A DNA stretch of 23,603 nt from an uncultured Anaerotruncus sp. (GTDB lineage: Bacteria; Bacillota; Clostridia; Oscillospirales; CAG-272): assembly GCA_905210995.1 (NCBI GenBank), contig CAJLZE010000034.1:1-23603 (forward strand). Reading direction: 5' to 3'. Shown one piece after another: positions 15,082 through 21,896 of this stretch; the stretch's first letter is position 1; every line of letters starts with the position of its first letter. Below the pieces are notes generated by a model. The model saw nothing but the letters and a program-made list of their open reading frames with translations, had not been told where the DNA came from and searched no databases. Both the position numbers and the translations under genes were made by a program.

Positions 15082-15501
15082 ATGGATAACCGGTCACTCA
15101 AGATCGAAATAAAGGCGGTAAAGGCAGACGAGGTCTCATTCGTGAACCGCCTCGAGCCGGGCGAGACGATACAACTCGGCTTCAGATACACATACAACAT
15201 AATTTATTCCGGCGGCACGGGCGGCAGAGCCGAAATGACCCTTATTGCCGAAAGCAAAGCGGCGCCCGAAAAATTTACGCTCAAGGTAGTTGAATCCGGC
15301 TTCTTCACCTGCCCGGCGGGGCTGCCGCGCGAAGAGGTGCATATTGCGACGTTCCGAGCGCTTTTCCCGTATGCCAAGGCGCTGGCGGCAATGGTAAGCT
15401 CGGCGTCGGGAGTGCCCGCGGTCATGATTCCCGAAATAGAGCTCGATGCCGAGGACGTGATGCGCATAGATTATAAGCCGCCCGAAAAAAATGAGGAGTG
15501 A
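15082..15501 (+). CDS. SecB-like chaperone-fold protein
   Basis: This 139-residue soluble protein resembles the SecB export chaperone by eye. The strand FTLKVVESGFF (about 65-75) matches SecB's FLCEVQQGGIF region. The helix block LFPYAKALAAMVS (94-106) matches LFPYARECITSMVS, followed by GVPAVMIPEIELD where SecB has a PQLNLAPVNFD-like segment. An early VSF also fits. SecB proper is a proteobacterial tetramer that keeps preproteins unfolded for SecA. Diverged SecB-fold proteins occur in Firmicutes and next to toxin-antitoxin genes, and no toxin is visible here. The start has GGCGGAG upstream. The TGA stop lies inside the left arm of the terminator palindrome. Confidence 0.75.
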   Translation: MDNRSLKIEIKAVKADEVSFVNRLEPGETIQLGFRYTYNIIYSGGTGGRAEMTLIAESKAAPEKFTLKVVESGFFTCPAGLPREEVHIATFRALFPYAKALAAMVSSASGVPAVMIPEIELDAEDVMRIDYKPPEKNEE

Positions 15502-15517
15502 TATCACTCCTCATTTT
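15488..15517. terminator. 30-bp perfect palindrome, shared bidirectional terminator
   Basis: The sequence is symmetric about 15502/15503 with AAAATGAGGAGTGAT as the left arm, so A runs on one side become T runs on the other for either direction of reading. It contains the stop codons of both converging genes (plus strand TGA 15499-15501, minus strand TGA 15513-15511), which are only 9 bases apart. Confidence 0.88.
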
Positions 15518-16218
15518 ATGTTTATTATGACAGTTTCGGTCGGATTGAAAAAGCGCGGTACCTTCACCGTATTCGTTGCGCCGCGGCTGACGATAAGCCT
15601 GCCGCCGTCGTATACGCCTGCGGTGTATTTCGGAAAAAGCCCCTGTCCCGGCGCAAAAACGCCGCGGCCGAAGAAATTCCACTGCCCGCCGTGCGCATGA
15701 CCGGCGACTGTGAGCTCTATCACGGTGTCTCTGATATACTCGGGGTAATATTCCGGATGGTGACAGAGAAGCAGGTGCGGCGACGGCATGGCGGCGAACT
15801 CCGCAAGCCACACGAGGTCCGGTGCGGGTGTTTTTTCGAGGTCCGTGCGGTATTCCGTGAAAAATCCCGATGTCAGCCCGCCGATGGTAAGACCGCGAAA
15901 GGTCACGGCGGTGTTGTCGAGCACACGCACGCCAATGCGGTCAAGCTCCGCGCGGTCGTCGTCTTTCATATGGCGGTCATGGTTGCCGAACGAGCAGAAG
16001 TCCGGCAGCTTTGCCGCCATAGCGCCGAGAAATGTGAGGGCATCCTCACGGCTGCCGCGCGTGTCGAATATGTCGCCCGGCATGAGCAGTGCGTCCGGTT
16101 TTTCGCTCAGGATCAGTTCGGGCAGCCCGGGCGCGGGTCTTGCGTGCATATCCGCGACTACGGCAAAGCGCAGCGGAGCGGGAAGCCCGAGAACGACAGA
16201 ATAAGGTGTGATCTTCAT
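15511..16218 (-). CDS. YkuE-like metallophosphoesterase
   Basis: This 235-residue calcineurin-like phosphoesterase has a complete two-metal site. It has ADMH (D23, H25), PGDIFD (D49), FGNHDRH (N79, H80), LLCHHPEYY, and GHAHGGQ near residue 175. This order is typical of YkuE-like enzymes in Firmicutes, and the substrate is unknown. A short hydrophobic stretch precedes the first motif, but I see no clear signal peptide. The second ATG (16218) is chosen because AAGAAGGA lies six bases upstream; the first ATG (16224) would be one base from that site. It is the last gene of the minus-strand run. Confidence 0.92.
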   Translation of the reverse strand: MKITPYSVVLGLPAPLRFAVVADMHARPAPGLPELILSEKPDALLMPGDIFDTRGSREDALTFLGAMAAKLPDFCSFGNHDRHMKDDDRAELDRIGVRVLDNTAVTFRGLTIGGLTSGFFTEYRTDLEKTPAPDLVWLAEFAAMPSPHLLLCHHPEYYPEYIRDTVIELTVAGHAHGGQWNFFGRGVFAPGQGLFPKYTAGVYDGGRLIVSRGATNTVKVPRFFNPTETVIINIK

Positions 16219-16245
16219 TTGCATTCCTTCTTATCCGCATTTACG

Positions 16246-16285
16246 GAGATGGGAGTGACCCATCGTGATGAGTCACTCCCATCTC
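16246..16285 (-). terminator. Long intercistronic hairpin after the phosphodiesterase gene
   Basis: A perfect 14-bp stem, GAGATGGGAGTGAC (16246-16259) with GTCACTCCCATCTC (16272-16285), has a 12-base loop, 26 bases past the upstream gene's stop on the minus strand. No T run follows on the minus strand (CGTAAATGCGG), so it may be a processing or stability element or a partial terminator rather than a full stop. Confidence 0.65.
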
Positions 16286-16311
16286 TATGTATCTTAAGCT
16301 GTTTACGGCTG

Positions 16312-17055
16312 TTACACAAGTCCCAGTGCCTCGCGCACGTAATCGGGACGGTTGGTGATGAGAGCATCGCAGCCCGCCTCGGCAAGCTTCTTTGCAACGT
16401 CGGCATCGTCAACGGTCCACGGGTGAACGCGGATGCCGAGCTCGTGGCACTTATCGACATAGCCCTCGTACAGCTCTATCTGATTGAAGCGCGGGTGCGA
16501 TGCGAGAGCGCCCATGTTCTTGCAGTAATCCCATGCCTTGACCATGTTGAAGCCGTAAAGGGGAGCGACAAAAGCCGAGGGATTGACGCGGAGCATACGC
16601 GCGAGCTGCTCATGGTCAAACGAGGAGTAGAGAACGCCGTCCTGCATATTGTGAGCCTTGGCGCACGCGTCAAGTGCTGCGGGCATTTCGGGATCGGCAG
16701 ACTTGATCTCGACGTTGATGGTCATTCCGTTGCGGCGGCAGACCTCAAATACTTCGTCCATCGTGGGGATGCGGGTGCCTTTGTAGCGCGCGTCGGTCTT
16801 GATGCCGAAATCAAAGACCTGAAGCTCGTCGTAGGTGTAGTCGGTGACAAGTCCCTGACCGTTTGAGGTGCGGTCGATCTTGGCATCGTGAAGCACCATT
16901 ATCTTGCCGTCCTTGGAGAAATGAACGTCTGTCTCGCAGCCGTCAGCCTTCATTTCGGCGGCAAGCTCAAATGAGGGAAGTGTGTTTTCGGGAGCGTATG
17001 CGGCGGCGCCGCGGTGCGCCCAGACAAGTGTACGGGGTGTAAGTGTTTTGGACAT
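16312..17055 (-). CDS. Glycerophosphodiester phosphodiesterase
   Basis: This 247-residue cytosolic TIM-barrel enzyme (GDPD family) hydrolyses glycerophosphodiesters to glycerol-3-phosphate and an alcohol, recycling phospholipid head groups. Catalytic and metal residues are visible: H14 and R15 in AHRGAA, E41 and D43 in CETDVHF, and H56 in VLHDAKIDRTSNG. They are followed by TINVEIKS. There is no signal peptide, so it acts inside the cell, unlike periplasmic GlpQ. GAAAGGA lies upstream of the ATG. The 57-base gap to the serine acetyltransferase gene fits co-transcription. Confidence 0.95.
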   Translation of the reverse strand: MSKTLTPRTLVWAHRGAAAYAPENTLPSFELAAEMKADGCETDVHFSKDGKIMVLHDAKIDRTSNGQGLVTDYTYDELQVFDFGIKTDARYKGTRIPTMDEVFEVCRRNGMTINVEIKSADPEMPAALDACAKAHNMQDGVLYSSFDHEQLARMLRVNPSAFVAPLYGFNMVKAWDYCKNMGALASHPRFNQIELYEGYVDKCHELGIRVHPWTVDDADVAKKLAEAGCDALITNRPDYVREALGLV

Positions 17056-17112
17056 GGTTCGTATCCTTTCTTTTTCAAAATGATTTATCTGAATATGAAT
17101 AATACGGGCTTA

Positions 17113-17979
17113 TCACTGATCGCCTGTCGGCGGGGTGCCTGCGCTCCCGTCGGCTTCCTTTTTCATGGCGGCACGCAGTGCCTCAAGCTCAGCCTCAAGC
17201 TTTTCGGTGCGTGTTTCAAGGCGGCAGAACTGCTGTGCTACGGGGTCGGGCAGGTGGACCTGATCCAGCTCCTCGTTGCAGCCTGTCACGCGCACGCCGT
17301 CGCGCCTTACAACGCGTGCGGGAATGCCGACCGCCGTTGCGTTTGCGGGTATTTCTTCAAGCACCACGGCACCCGCGGCGATTTTTGCGTTGTCGCCTAT
17401 TCGGAAGGGTCCCAACACCTTGGCCCCCGCGCCGATCATAACATTGTTGCCGAGCGTGGGATGGCGCTTTCCGGTGTCTTTGCCGGTGCCGCCGAGGGTC
17501 ACGCCCTGATACAGCGTGCAGTTGTCGCCTATCTCGGCGGTCTCGCCGATAACAACACCGGTGCCGTGGTCTATCACGAGCCCCTTGCCTATCTTCGCTC
17601 CGGGGTGTATCTCGATCCCGGTGATGAATTTTGCAAGCTGGCTGACGGCACGCGCCGAAAAATACTTTTTGCCGAGGTAGAGCTTATGAGCCACGCGGTA
17701 TGCGAGTATCGCGTGAACGCCCGAATAGAGCAGCAGCACCTCAACGTCGTTGCGCGCTGCGGGGTCGCGGTCGCGCACGGCTGCAACATCGGTCTTTATC
17801 TCGTCCGAAATGCTGTCGGCAAGTCTGCCGAGCTTCGGAAGATGCTTTTTCAGCGCGTCTTTCGCGGCACCGGCGCCCTTTGCGAGCTCGCCGAGGATGC
17901 GGGATCCCGTACCAGTGCGTTCCGCGCCTTCGCTTTCGCGGCGGTTATCGGTTATTTCGAATTTAAAGCTGAATTTCAT
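17113..17979 (-). CDS. cysE: Serine O-acetyltransferase with N- and C-terminal extensions
   Basis: This enzyme acetylates L-serine with acetyl-CoA, the first step of cysteine synthesis. The family core starts near residue 60 (IKTDVAAVRDRDPAARND) and includes VLLLYSGVHAILAYRVAH, then left-handed beta-helix hexapeptides with catalytic HPGAKIGKGLVIDHGTG, VVIGETAEIGDN, LYQGVTLGGTG and RHPTLGNNV. The 288 residues exceed the usual Firmicute length of about 220-240. The extra parts are a roughly 58-residue basic N-terminus without an internal Met that would allow a shorter start, and a C-terminal coiled coil (LETRTEKLEAELEALRAAMKK) ending in a polar tail. AAAGG lies upstream at long spacing. No cysK or T-box was seen nearby. 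Confidence 0.95.
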   Translation of the reverse strand: MKFSFKFEITDNRRESEGAERTGTGSRILGELAKGAGAAKDALKKHLPKLGRLADSISDEIKTDVAAVRDRDPAARNDVEVLLLYSGVHAILAYRVAHKLYLGKKYFSARAVSQLAKFITGIEIHPGAKIGKGLVIDHGTGVVIGETAEIGDNCTLYQGVTLGGTGKDTGKRHPTLGNNVMIGAGAKVLGPFRIGDNAKIAAGAVVLEEIPANATAVGIPARVVRRDGVRVTGCNEELDQVHLPDPVAQQFCRLETRTEKLEAELEALRAAMKKEADGSAGTPPTGDQ

Positions 17980-18008
17980 ACGGTTCGCTTGCCTTTCAAT
18001 AATGCCGC

Positions 18009-18797
18009 TCAGTTGCCGAGCTGCTTTTTGATCGCCTTGATATCTTTGCCGGAAAGCTTGTAGTCGTGAAGATCAACGCCTCCGGTGTATATGCGCATAG
18101 CACCGTAGGGTGTTTTGTTGTAATCGACGTCGCCCTTGTAGTAAACATCGACATACACTGCGAGCACCGTCTCGTCCTCGACCGAGGGAACGCCGTCAAA
18201 CGTAAATCGGCGGTAGCTGTAAAGGGGCTTTGTCGCGCTTTTTACGTCGGTCGGGTGTATGCGGAGAGTTCTCACCGCGTCGGGGTCGTCCCAATATGTT
18301 TCGCCGTTGTCCTTCTTGTTTTCGGGCGTGCGGTCGATTATCACGCGCAGCGTGACGTCGTACCAATCGAGGTTTTTGTCGGGCTCTTCGGCAAGGTCAT
18401 AATCCTCGGCAAGATGGCGCAGCGTGCTGTCGTTGTACCTGAACACCGCCTGCACCTGATCCGCCTCGGGAAGGAATACCGAATCGGTCACCGAAAAGTA
18501 GCCGTAATTGTAGCCCTTTTCGTCGTCCTTTTCATGCGTTATCACTTGGCTGACCTGAGCTATCGCACGCAGCCCTCCGTTTTTATTGTATGCTTCGACC
18601 ACGCGGTCGTTCACGGAAAGTGCCTTCATTGACGCGGGGTCGCCGGACATGAACATTCTGGCGAGCAGCAGCAGTATCACGCCGAATATCACGGTGAACA
18701 CAAGGCACCGCACGACGGTCTTTACCGTGCGCCAGACCTTTGCACCTTTTGATTCGTCCGGGTCACGTTCGTATTCTTCTTCGTCTTCTTCGAACAT
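18009..18797 (-). CDS. Single-pass membrane protein of unknown function
   Basis: This 262-residue protein has a strongly acidic cytoplasmic start (MFEEDEEEYERDPDESKG), one membrane segment at about 29-47 and a mostly polar outer domain of about 210 residues. That domain contains many beta-prone stretches (YNYGYFSVTDSVFL, WYDVTLRVIIDR, TVLAVYVDVYYKGD) and ends in a basic helix. I recognise no family. GAAAGGA precedes the ATG. It sits 39 bases after the EIIC gene and 29 bases before cysE on the same strand, so it is very likely co-transcribed with them. Confidence 0.8.
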   Translation of the reverse strand: MFEEDEEEYERDPDESKGAKVWRTVKTVVRCLVFTVIFGVILLLLARMFMSGDPASMKALSVNDRVVEAYNKNGGLRAIAQVSQVITHEKDDEKGYNYGYFSVTDSVFLPEADQVQAVFRYNDSTLRHLAEDYDLAEEPDKNLDWYDVTLRVIIDRTPENKKDNGETYWDDPDAVRTLRIHPTDVKSATKPLYSYRRFTFDGVPSVEDETVLAVYVDVYYKGDVDYNKTPYGAMRIYTGGVDLHDYKLSGKDIKAIKKQLGN

Positions 18798-18836
18798 TTT
18801 TTGATTCCTTTCTTTTCGGATGCGCGGAGGAGATGG

Positions 18837-19916
18837 TCAGTCGAGCTTCATGTAGCCGTCCTTTATCCACCCAATGCGGCGGAAAACGAGGTAAAATGCG
18901 TATGAGAGAGCGGCGGGAAGCAGGAAGCAGATGAGTACGAGCCCCACCCAGTCGAGCGCGCCGACCGTGCCGGGATATCCGTTTGCCGAGTCAAACCAGC
19001 CGAGCACTATGCCTATCGGACCGAGCAGCCCGCAGGTGCCCATGCCCGAATTGATGGCGGCGCCGTACATCCTCATTCTGAAAACACAGGTCGCAAGCGG
19101 TCCCGTTATCGCCGAGGCGAGTGTGGGAGGCAGCCATATTGCGGGGTGGCGGATTATATTGGGCATCTGGAGCATGCTCGTTCCGATACCCTGCGAGAGC
19201 AGCCCGCCCCATTTGTTGTCGCGGAAGGATATGACGGCAAAGCCGACCATCTGAGCGCAGCAGCCCGCAACGGCTGCACCGCCCGCGATCGCAAGTCCCT
19301 CGGATGAGCCTGCCGCCGCTGCGCTGCCCGTGAGGACGAGCCCCGCGCAGATGGCGGCGCTCGAGATCGGGAGCGTTAGGGCTATGCCCACGACGACGGA
19401 TATTATGAGTCCCGAAACAAAGGGAGCTTTAAGCGCCGCCCAGCCGATGAAGTCGCTGACGTATCCGACGAGCCTGCCGATATACGGCGCGGTGAGTATC
19501 GAGAGCAGCCCGCCGACGAATATCGTGACAAAGGGCGTTACTATTATGTCCACCTTGGTCTTTTTCGAAACCAACCTGCCGCATTCGGCGGCGACTATCG
19601 TTATGAAAAGGACGGCAAGAGGTCCGCCGGCACCGCCGAGCGAGTTGGCGGCAAAGCCGACCGCTGCGGAGGAAAATATCACAAGGGGATCCTTGCAGAG
19701 CGTATACGCCACCGCAATAGCCATGGCGGGTCCGGCGACGCTCTGGGCATATCCGCCTATCTGGGCGAGAAATCCGCAGTGCGGGATCATGCCGAGCGCC
19801 TTGAAGATCGTTCCGATAAGAAGTGAGGCGAAAAGCCCGAGCGCCATTGCGCCCATTGCGTCTATGAAATAGCGCTTCGAATATTTTTTTACCGTGTCCT
19901 TGATACTACTGCTCAT
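18837..19916 (-). CDS. PTS-type EIIC-like membrane transporter (PTS_EIIC_2 family)
   Basis: This 359-residue polytopic protein has about ten hydrophobic segments rich in Gly and Ala. YFIDAMGAMALGLFASLLIG, PAMAIAVAYTL, FSSAAVGFAANSLGGAGGP and GMGTCGLLGPIGI fit the PTS EIIC family of PF13303, which lacks fused EIIA or EIIB domains. No EIIA, EIIB or HPr gene lies in the window, so phosphorylation-coupled transport here is unproven. The ATG at 19916 has GGAG upstream. The longer frame from GTG 19946 would overlap the kinase gene and has no ribosome binding site. Its place 22 bases after a sugar kinase suggests uptake of the same sugar. Confidence 0.88.
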   Translation of the reverse strand: MSSSIKDTVKKYSKRYFIDAMGAMALGLFASLLIGTIFKALGMIPHCGFLAQIGGYAQSVAGPAMAIAVAYTLCKDPLVIFSSAAVGFAANSLGGAGGPLAVLFITIVAAECGRLVSKKTKVDIIVTPFVTIFVGGLLSILTAPYIGRLVGYVSDFIGWAALKAPFVSGLIISVVVGIALTLPISSAAICAGLVLTGSAAAAGSSEGLAIAGGAAVAGCCAQMVGFAVISFRDNKWGGLLSQGIGTSMLQMPNIIRHPAIWLPPTLASAITGPLATCVFRMRMYGAAINSGMGTCGLLGPIGIVLGWFDSANGYPGTVGALDWVGLVLICFLLPAALSYAFYLVFRRIGWIKDGYMKLD

Positions 19917-19938
19917 TGCTGTTGTCTCCGCTTTTATT

Positions 19939-21615
19939 TTATTCACGAGCGTCTGCGGCGATCGCGCGCAGGCGCTTCATTACATTGCTGCCGCCTCTGC
20001 CGAAATAGTCGTGAAGCGCGAGATATTCGGCATAAAGCCTGTCATACACAGCGCCTGCCTCGGGGTCGGGAGTGTACACCGTGTCGCTGAGGCTGCGCAT
20101 CGCCATGCTTGCGTCATGTATCGTTGCATAGCTGCCGGCGTCGGTCCCAGCCGCGACTGCGGCAAGTATCGCCGTGCCGAGGCAGGGCATGAGAGAGGAG
20201 CCCGCTATGCGTATGGGGAGCTGCAATACGTCGGAGTAAAGCTGCATCGTGAATGGGTCCTTGCGCGCGATGCCGCCCGCGGCGTAGAAGTAGTTTACGT
20301 CAATGCCGTGCGCACGGAAGTTTTCGATTATCACGCGCGTTCCGAATGCCGTTGCTTCTATCAGCGCGCGCATGATGTCCTCAACGCGCGTCTGAAGGTT
20401 CATTCCTATGATGAGCCCCGAGAGGTCGGCGTCAACGAGCACCGAGCGGTTGCCGTTCCACCAGTCGAGGGCGACAAGCCCCGTTTCTCCGGGGCGCTTT
20501 GCCGCTGCCTTGGATATTATGTATTTTATCGGGGGGATGCCGAGGCGCTCGGCTTCGGCTTTGTATTCCGCGGGGGTGAAATTGTTGGCAAGCCACGAAA
20601 AATGGTCGCCGCCGCAGCAAAGTCCCGCCTCATAGCCGTAAAGCCCCTCGGCAAGACCGTCCCACGCGCAGCCGCAGATCCCCGGAACGTCCTTGAATTC
20701 CTTCGACAGCGCGTAATAGCAGTTCGAGGTGCCGAGAACGCCGTACATCTCGCCGCATTTTTCAAACCCCACCGCGGGAGCGGCGATATGCGCATCGGGA
20801 GATGCAGAGCTGACAGCCGTACCTGCCGCAAGGCCGAAGCGCTCCGCAGCCTCCGGCGTCACTCTGCCGACGCATACGCCCGGCATCGCAACGGGTGCGC
20901 TGACCTTTTCTTTAACGACGTCGCGCAGCCCCGGGTCGAGCTCGGCAAAAAAGTCGGGGGACGGAAAGCCGCCGTCGTGTATCATGTAATGGCTCTTGTA
21001 CGCGGCATAGAGATAGCCGTGCGTCATAACGCCGCAAAGCAGCCATGTCATCCAGTCGCCCGCCTCAACGATCATGTCGCATTCGCGGTATATATCGGGC
21101 GCCTCAGCATAGAGCTGCCATATCTTCGGGAACATCCACTCGCTCGACACCTTGCCGCCGAAGGCGCGCAGCCACTTTTCGCCGCGGCGTGCGGCGACCT
21201 CGGTCATGCGCTCGGCGTACTTGTTCGCCGCATGGTGCTTCCAGAGTTTGAGATACGCGTGCTTGTTGCCCTTGTATTTATCGGTGAAGCAGAGGGGCGT
21301 GCCGTCGGCGTATATCGGCATAACGGAGCAGCAGGTGAAGTCGATGCCGATGCCTATAACATCGCGCTTGTCTACTCCCGCGCGCGCAATGACCTCGGGG
21401 ATTATATGCTCCAGCACGAGCGGAAAGTCGTGCGGGTCTTCAAGCGCCCAGTCGGGCGGAAGCTGTTCGCCCGTTTCGGGCAGGGTACGGTCGATAACGC
21501 CGTGAGGGTAGTCCATGACCGCGTCAGCCATTTCATGGCCGTCGCGCACTCTTACGAGCAGCGCGCGCCCCGAAAGGGTGCCGAAATCAACGCCGATAGT
21601 ATACTTGTCACTCAT
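19939..21615 (-). CDS. araB: FGGY-family carbohydrate kinase, ribulokinase-like
   Basis: This 558-residue enzyme matches ribulokinase in length and landmarks: IGVDFGTLSGRALLV at the start, FTCCSVMPIYADGTPL, KLWKHHAA, SSEWMFPKIWQ, AGDWMTWLLCG, GTSNCYYALS, ALDWWNGNRSVLVDADLSG, and the C-terminal FYAAGGIARKDPFTMQLYSDVL. Ribulokinase phosphorylates L-ribulose in arabinose breakdown. No araA or araD is present in the window, so a related ketose substrate is possible and the symbol is tentative. The start at 21615 is chosen because it begins the family N-terminus; the open frame running back to 21795 passes through the promoter. It is the first gene of the minus-strand operon and divergent from a TetR gene. 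Confidence 0.92.
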   Translation of the reverse strand: MSDKYTIGVDFGTLSGRALLVRVRDGHEMADAVMDYPHGVIDRTLPETGEQLPPDWALEDPHDFPLVLEHIIPEVIARAGVDKRDVIGIGIDFTCCSVMPIYADGTPLCFTDKYKGNKHAYLKLWKHHAANKYAERMTEVAARRGEKWLRAFGGKVSSEWMFPKIWQLYAEAPDIYRECDMIVEAGDWMTWLLCGVMTHGYLYAAYKSHYMIHDGGFPSPDFFAELDPGLRDVVKEKVSAPVAMPGVCVGRVTPEAAERFGLAAGTAVSSASPDAHIAAPAVGFEKCGEMYGVLGTSNCYYALSKEFKDVPGICGCAWDGLAEGLYGYEAGLCCGGDHFSWLANNFTPAEYKAEAERLGIPPIKYIISKAAAKRPGETGLVALDWWNGNRSVLVDADLSGLIIGMNLQTRVEDIMRALIEATAFGTRVIIENFRAHGIDVNYFYAAGGIARKDPFTMQLYSDVLQLPIRIAGSSLMPCLGTAILAAVAAGTDAGSYATIHDASMAMRSLSDTVYTPDPEAGAVYDRLYAEYLALHDYFGRGGSNVMKRLRAIAADARE

Positions 21616-21699
21616 CTTGATGATGCTTCTCCGTTCGGTGAACCGGGGCGATCCGACCGTGCTCGCCGCAGGGGATGCCCTCAGAATATGTTCCATACT

Positions 21700-21728
21700 A
21701 TTATAACTCATATATGCCGCTTTGTCAA
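21700..21728 (-). promoter_or_regulatory. Perfect-consensus promoter of the kinase operon
   Basis: On the minus strand TTGACA (21728-21723) and TATAAT (21705-21700) are separated by exactly 17 bases. The expected start is near 21693, giving a leader of about 78 bases to the kinase ATG. A promoter this strong for a catabolic gene usually needs a repressor. The divergent TetR protein is the nearest candidate. Confidence 0.92.
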
Positions 21729-21829
21729 AGGTTTTGCGTATTTTTTGTGCGCCTGCGGGGCGTTCGGCGTTCCGGAAGATGCGGATATACGCCATGCGAG
21801 ATTTTTATGCGCGGTATGTGCCGCGGGTA

Positions 21830-21858
21830 TTGCATTTTTTCACACCGTATGGTATACT
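21830..21858 (+). promoter_or_regulatory. Promoter of the tetR-family gene
   Basis: TTGCAT (21830-21835) and TATACT (21853-21858) are separated by 17 bases, with transcription expected to begin near 21865, about 32 bases before the ATG. Confidence 0.8.
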
Positions 21859-21870
21859 TAATACAAGTAT
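21854..21870 (+). promoter_or_regulatory. Candidate TetR operator
   Basis: A perfect dyad ATACTT-N5-AAGTAT lies over the -10 box and start point of the tetR-type gene. A shorter dyad GTAT-N3-ATAC (21847-21857) overlaps its left side. The location suits autorepression. It is more than 120 bp from the kinase promoter, so control of that promoter would need a second site, which I did not find. Confidence 0.6.
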
Positions 21871-21896
21871 CAAATAAAAAACAACGAGGTGCGGAA

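Noticed and set aside
15691..16866. A 391-codon plus-strand open frame across the metallophosphoesterase and phosphodiesterase genes
   Set aside because: It is antisense to two well-recognised enzymes and spans their terminator hairpin; the product resembles nothing.
21616..21699. Possible riboswitch or structured leader in front of the kinase
   Set aside because: The leader is about 78 bases with only a 4-bp GTTC/GAAC stem and no recognisable riboswitch core.
21616..21795. N-terminal extension of the ribulokinase-like protein
   Set aside because: It spans the consensus promoter and precedes the conserved kinase N-terminus.
19894..21861. A 655-codon plus-strand open frame antisense to the ribulokinase
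   Set aside because: It is the complement of a clear FGGY kinase in a GC-rich genome with few chance stops. Its translation is Arg/His/Val-rich with no recognisable domain, and it runs through the kinase promoter.
21675..21896. N-terminal extension of the TetR protein
   Set aside because: It runs through the promoter region and encodes sequence unlike TetR proteins; the helix-turn-helix domain starts right after ATG 21897.
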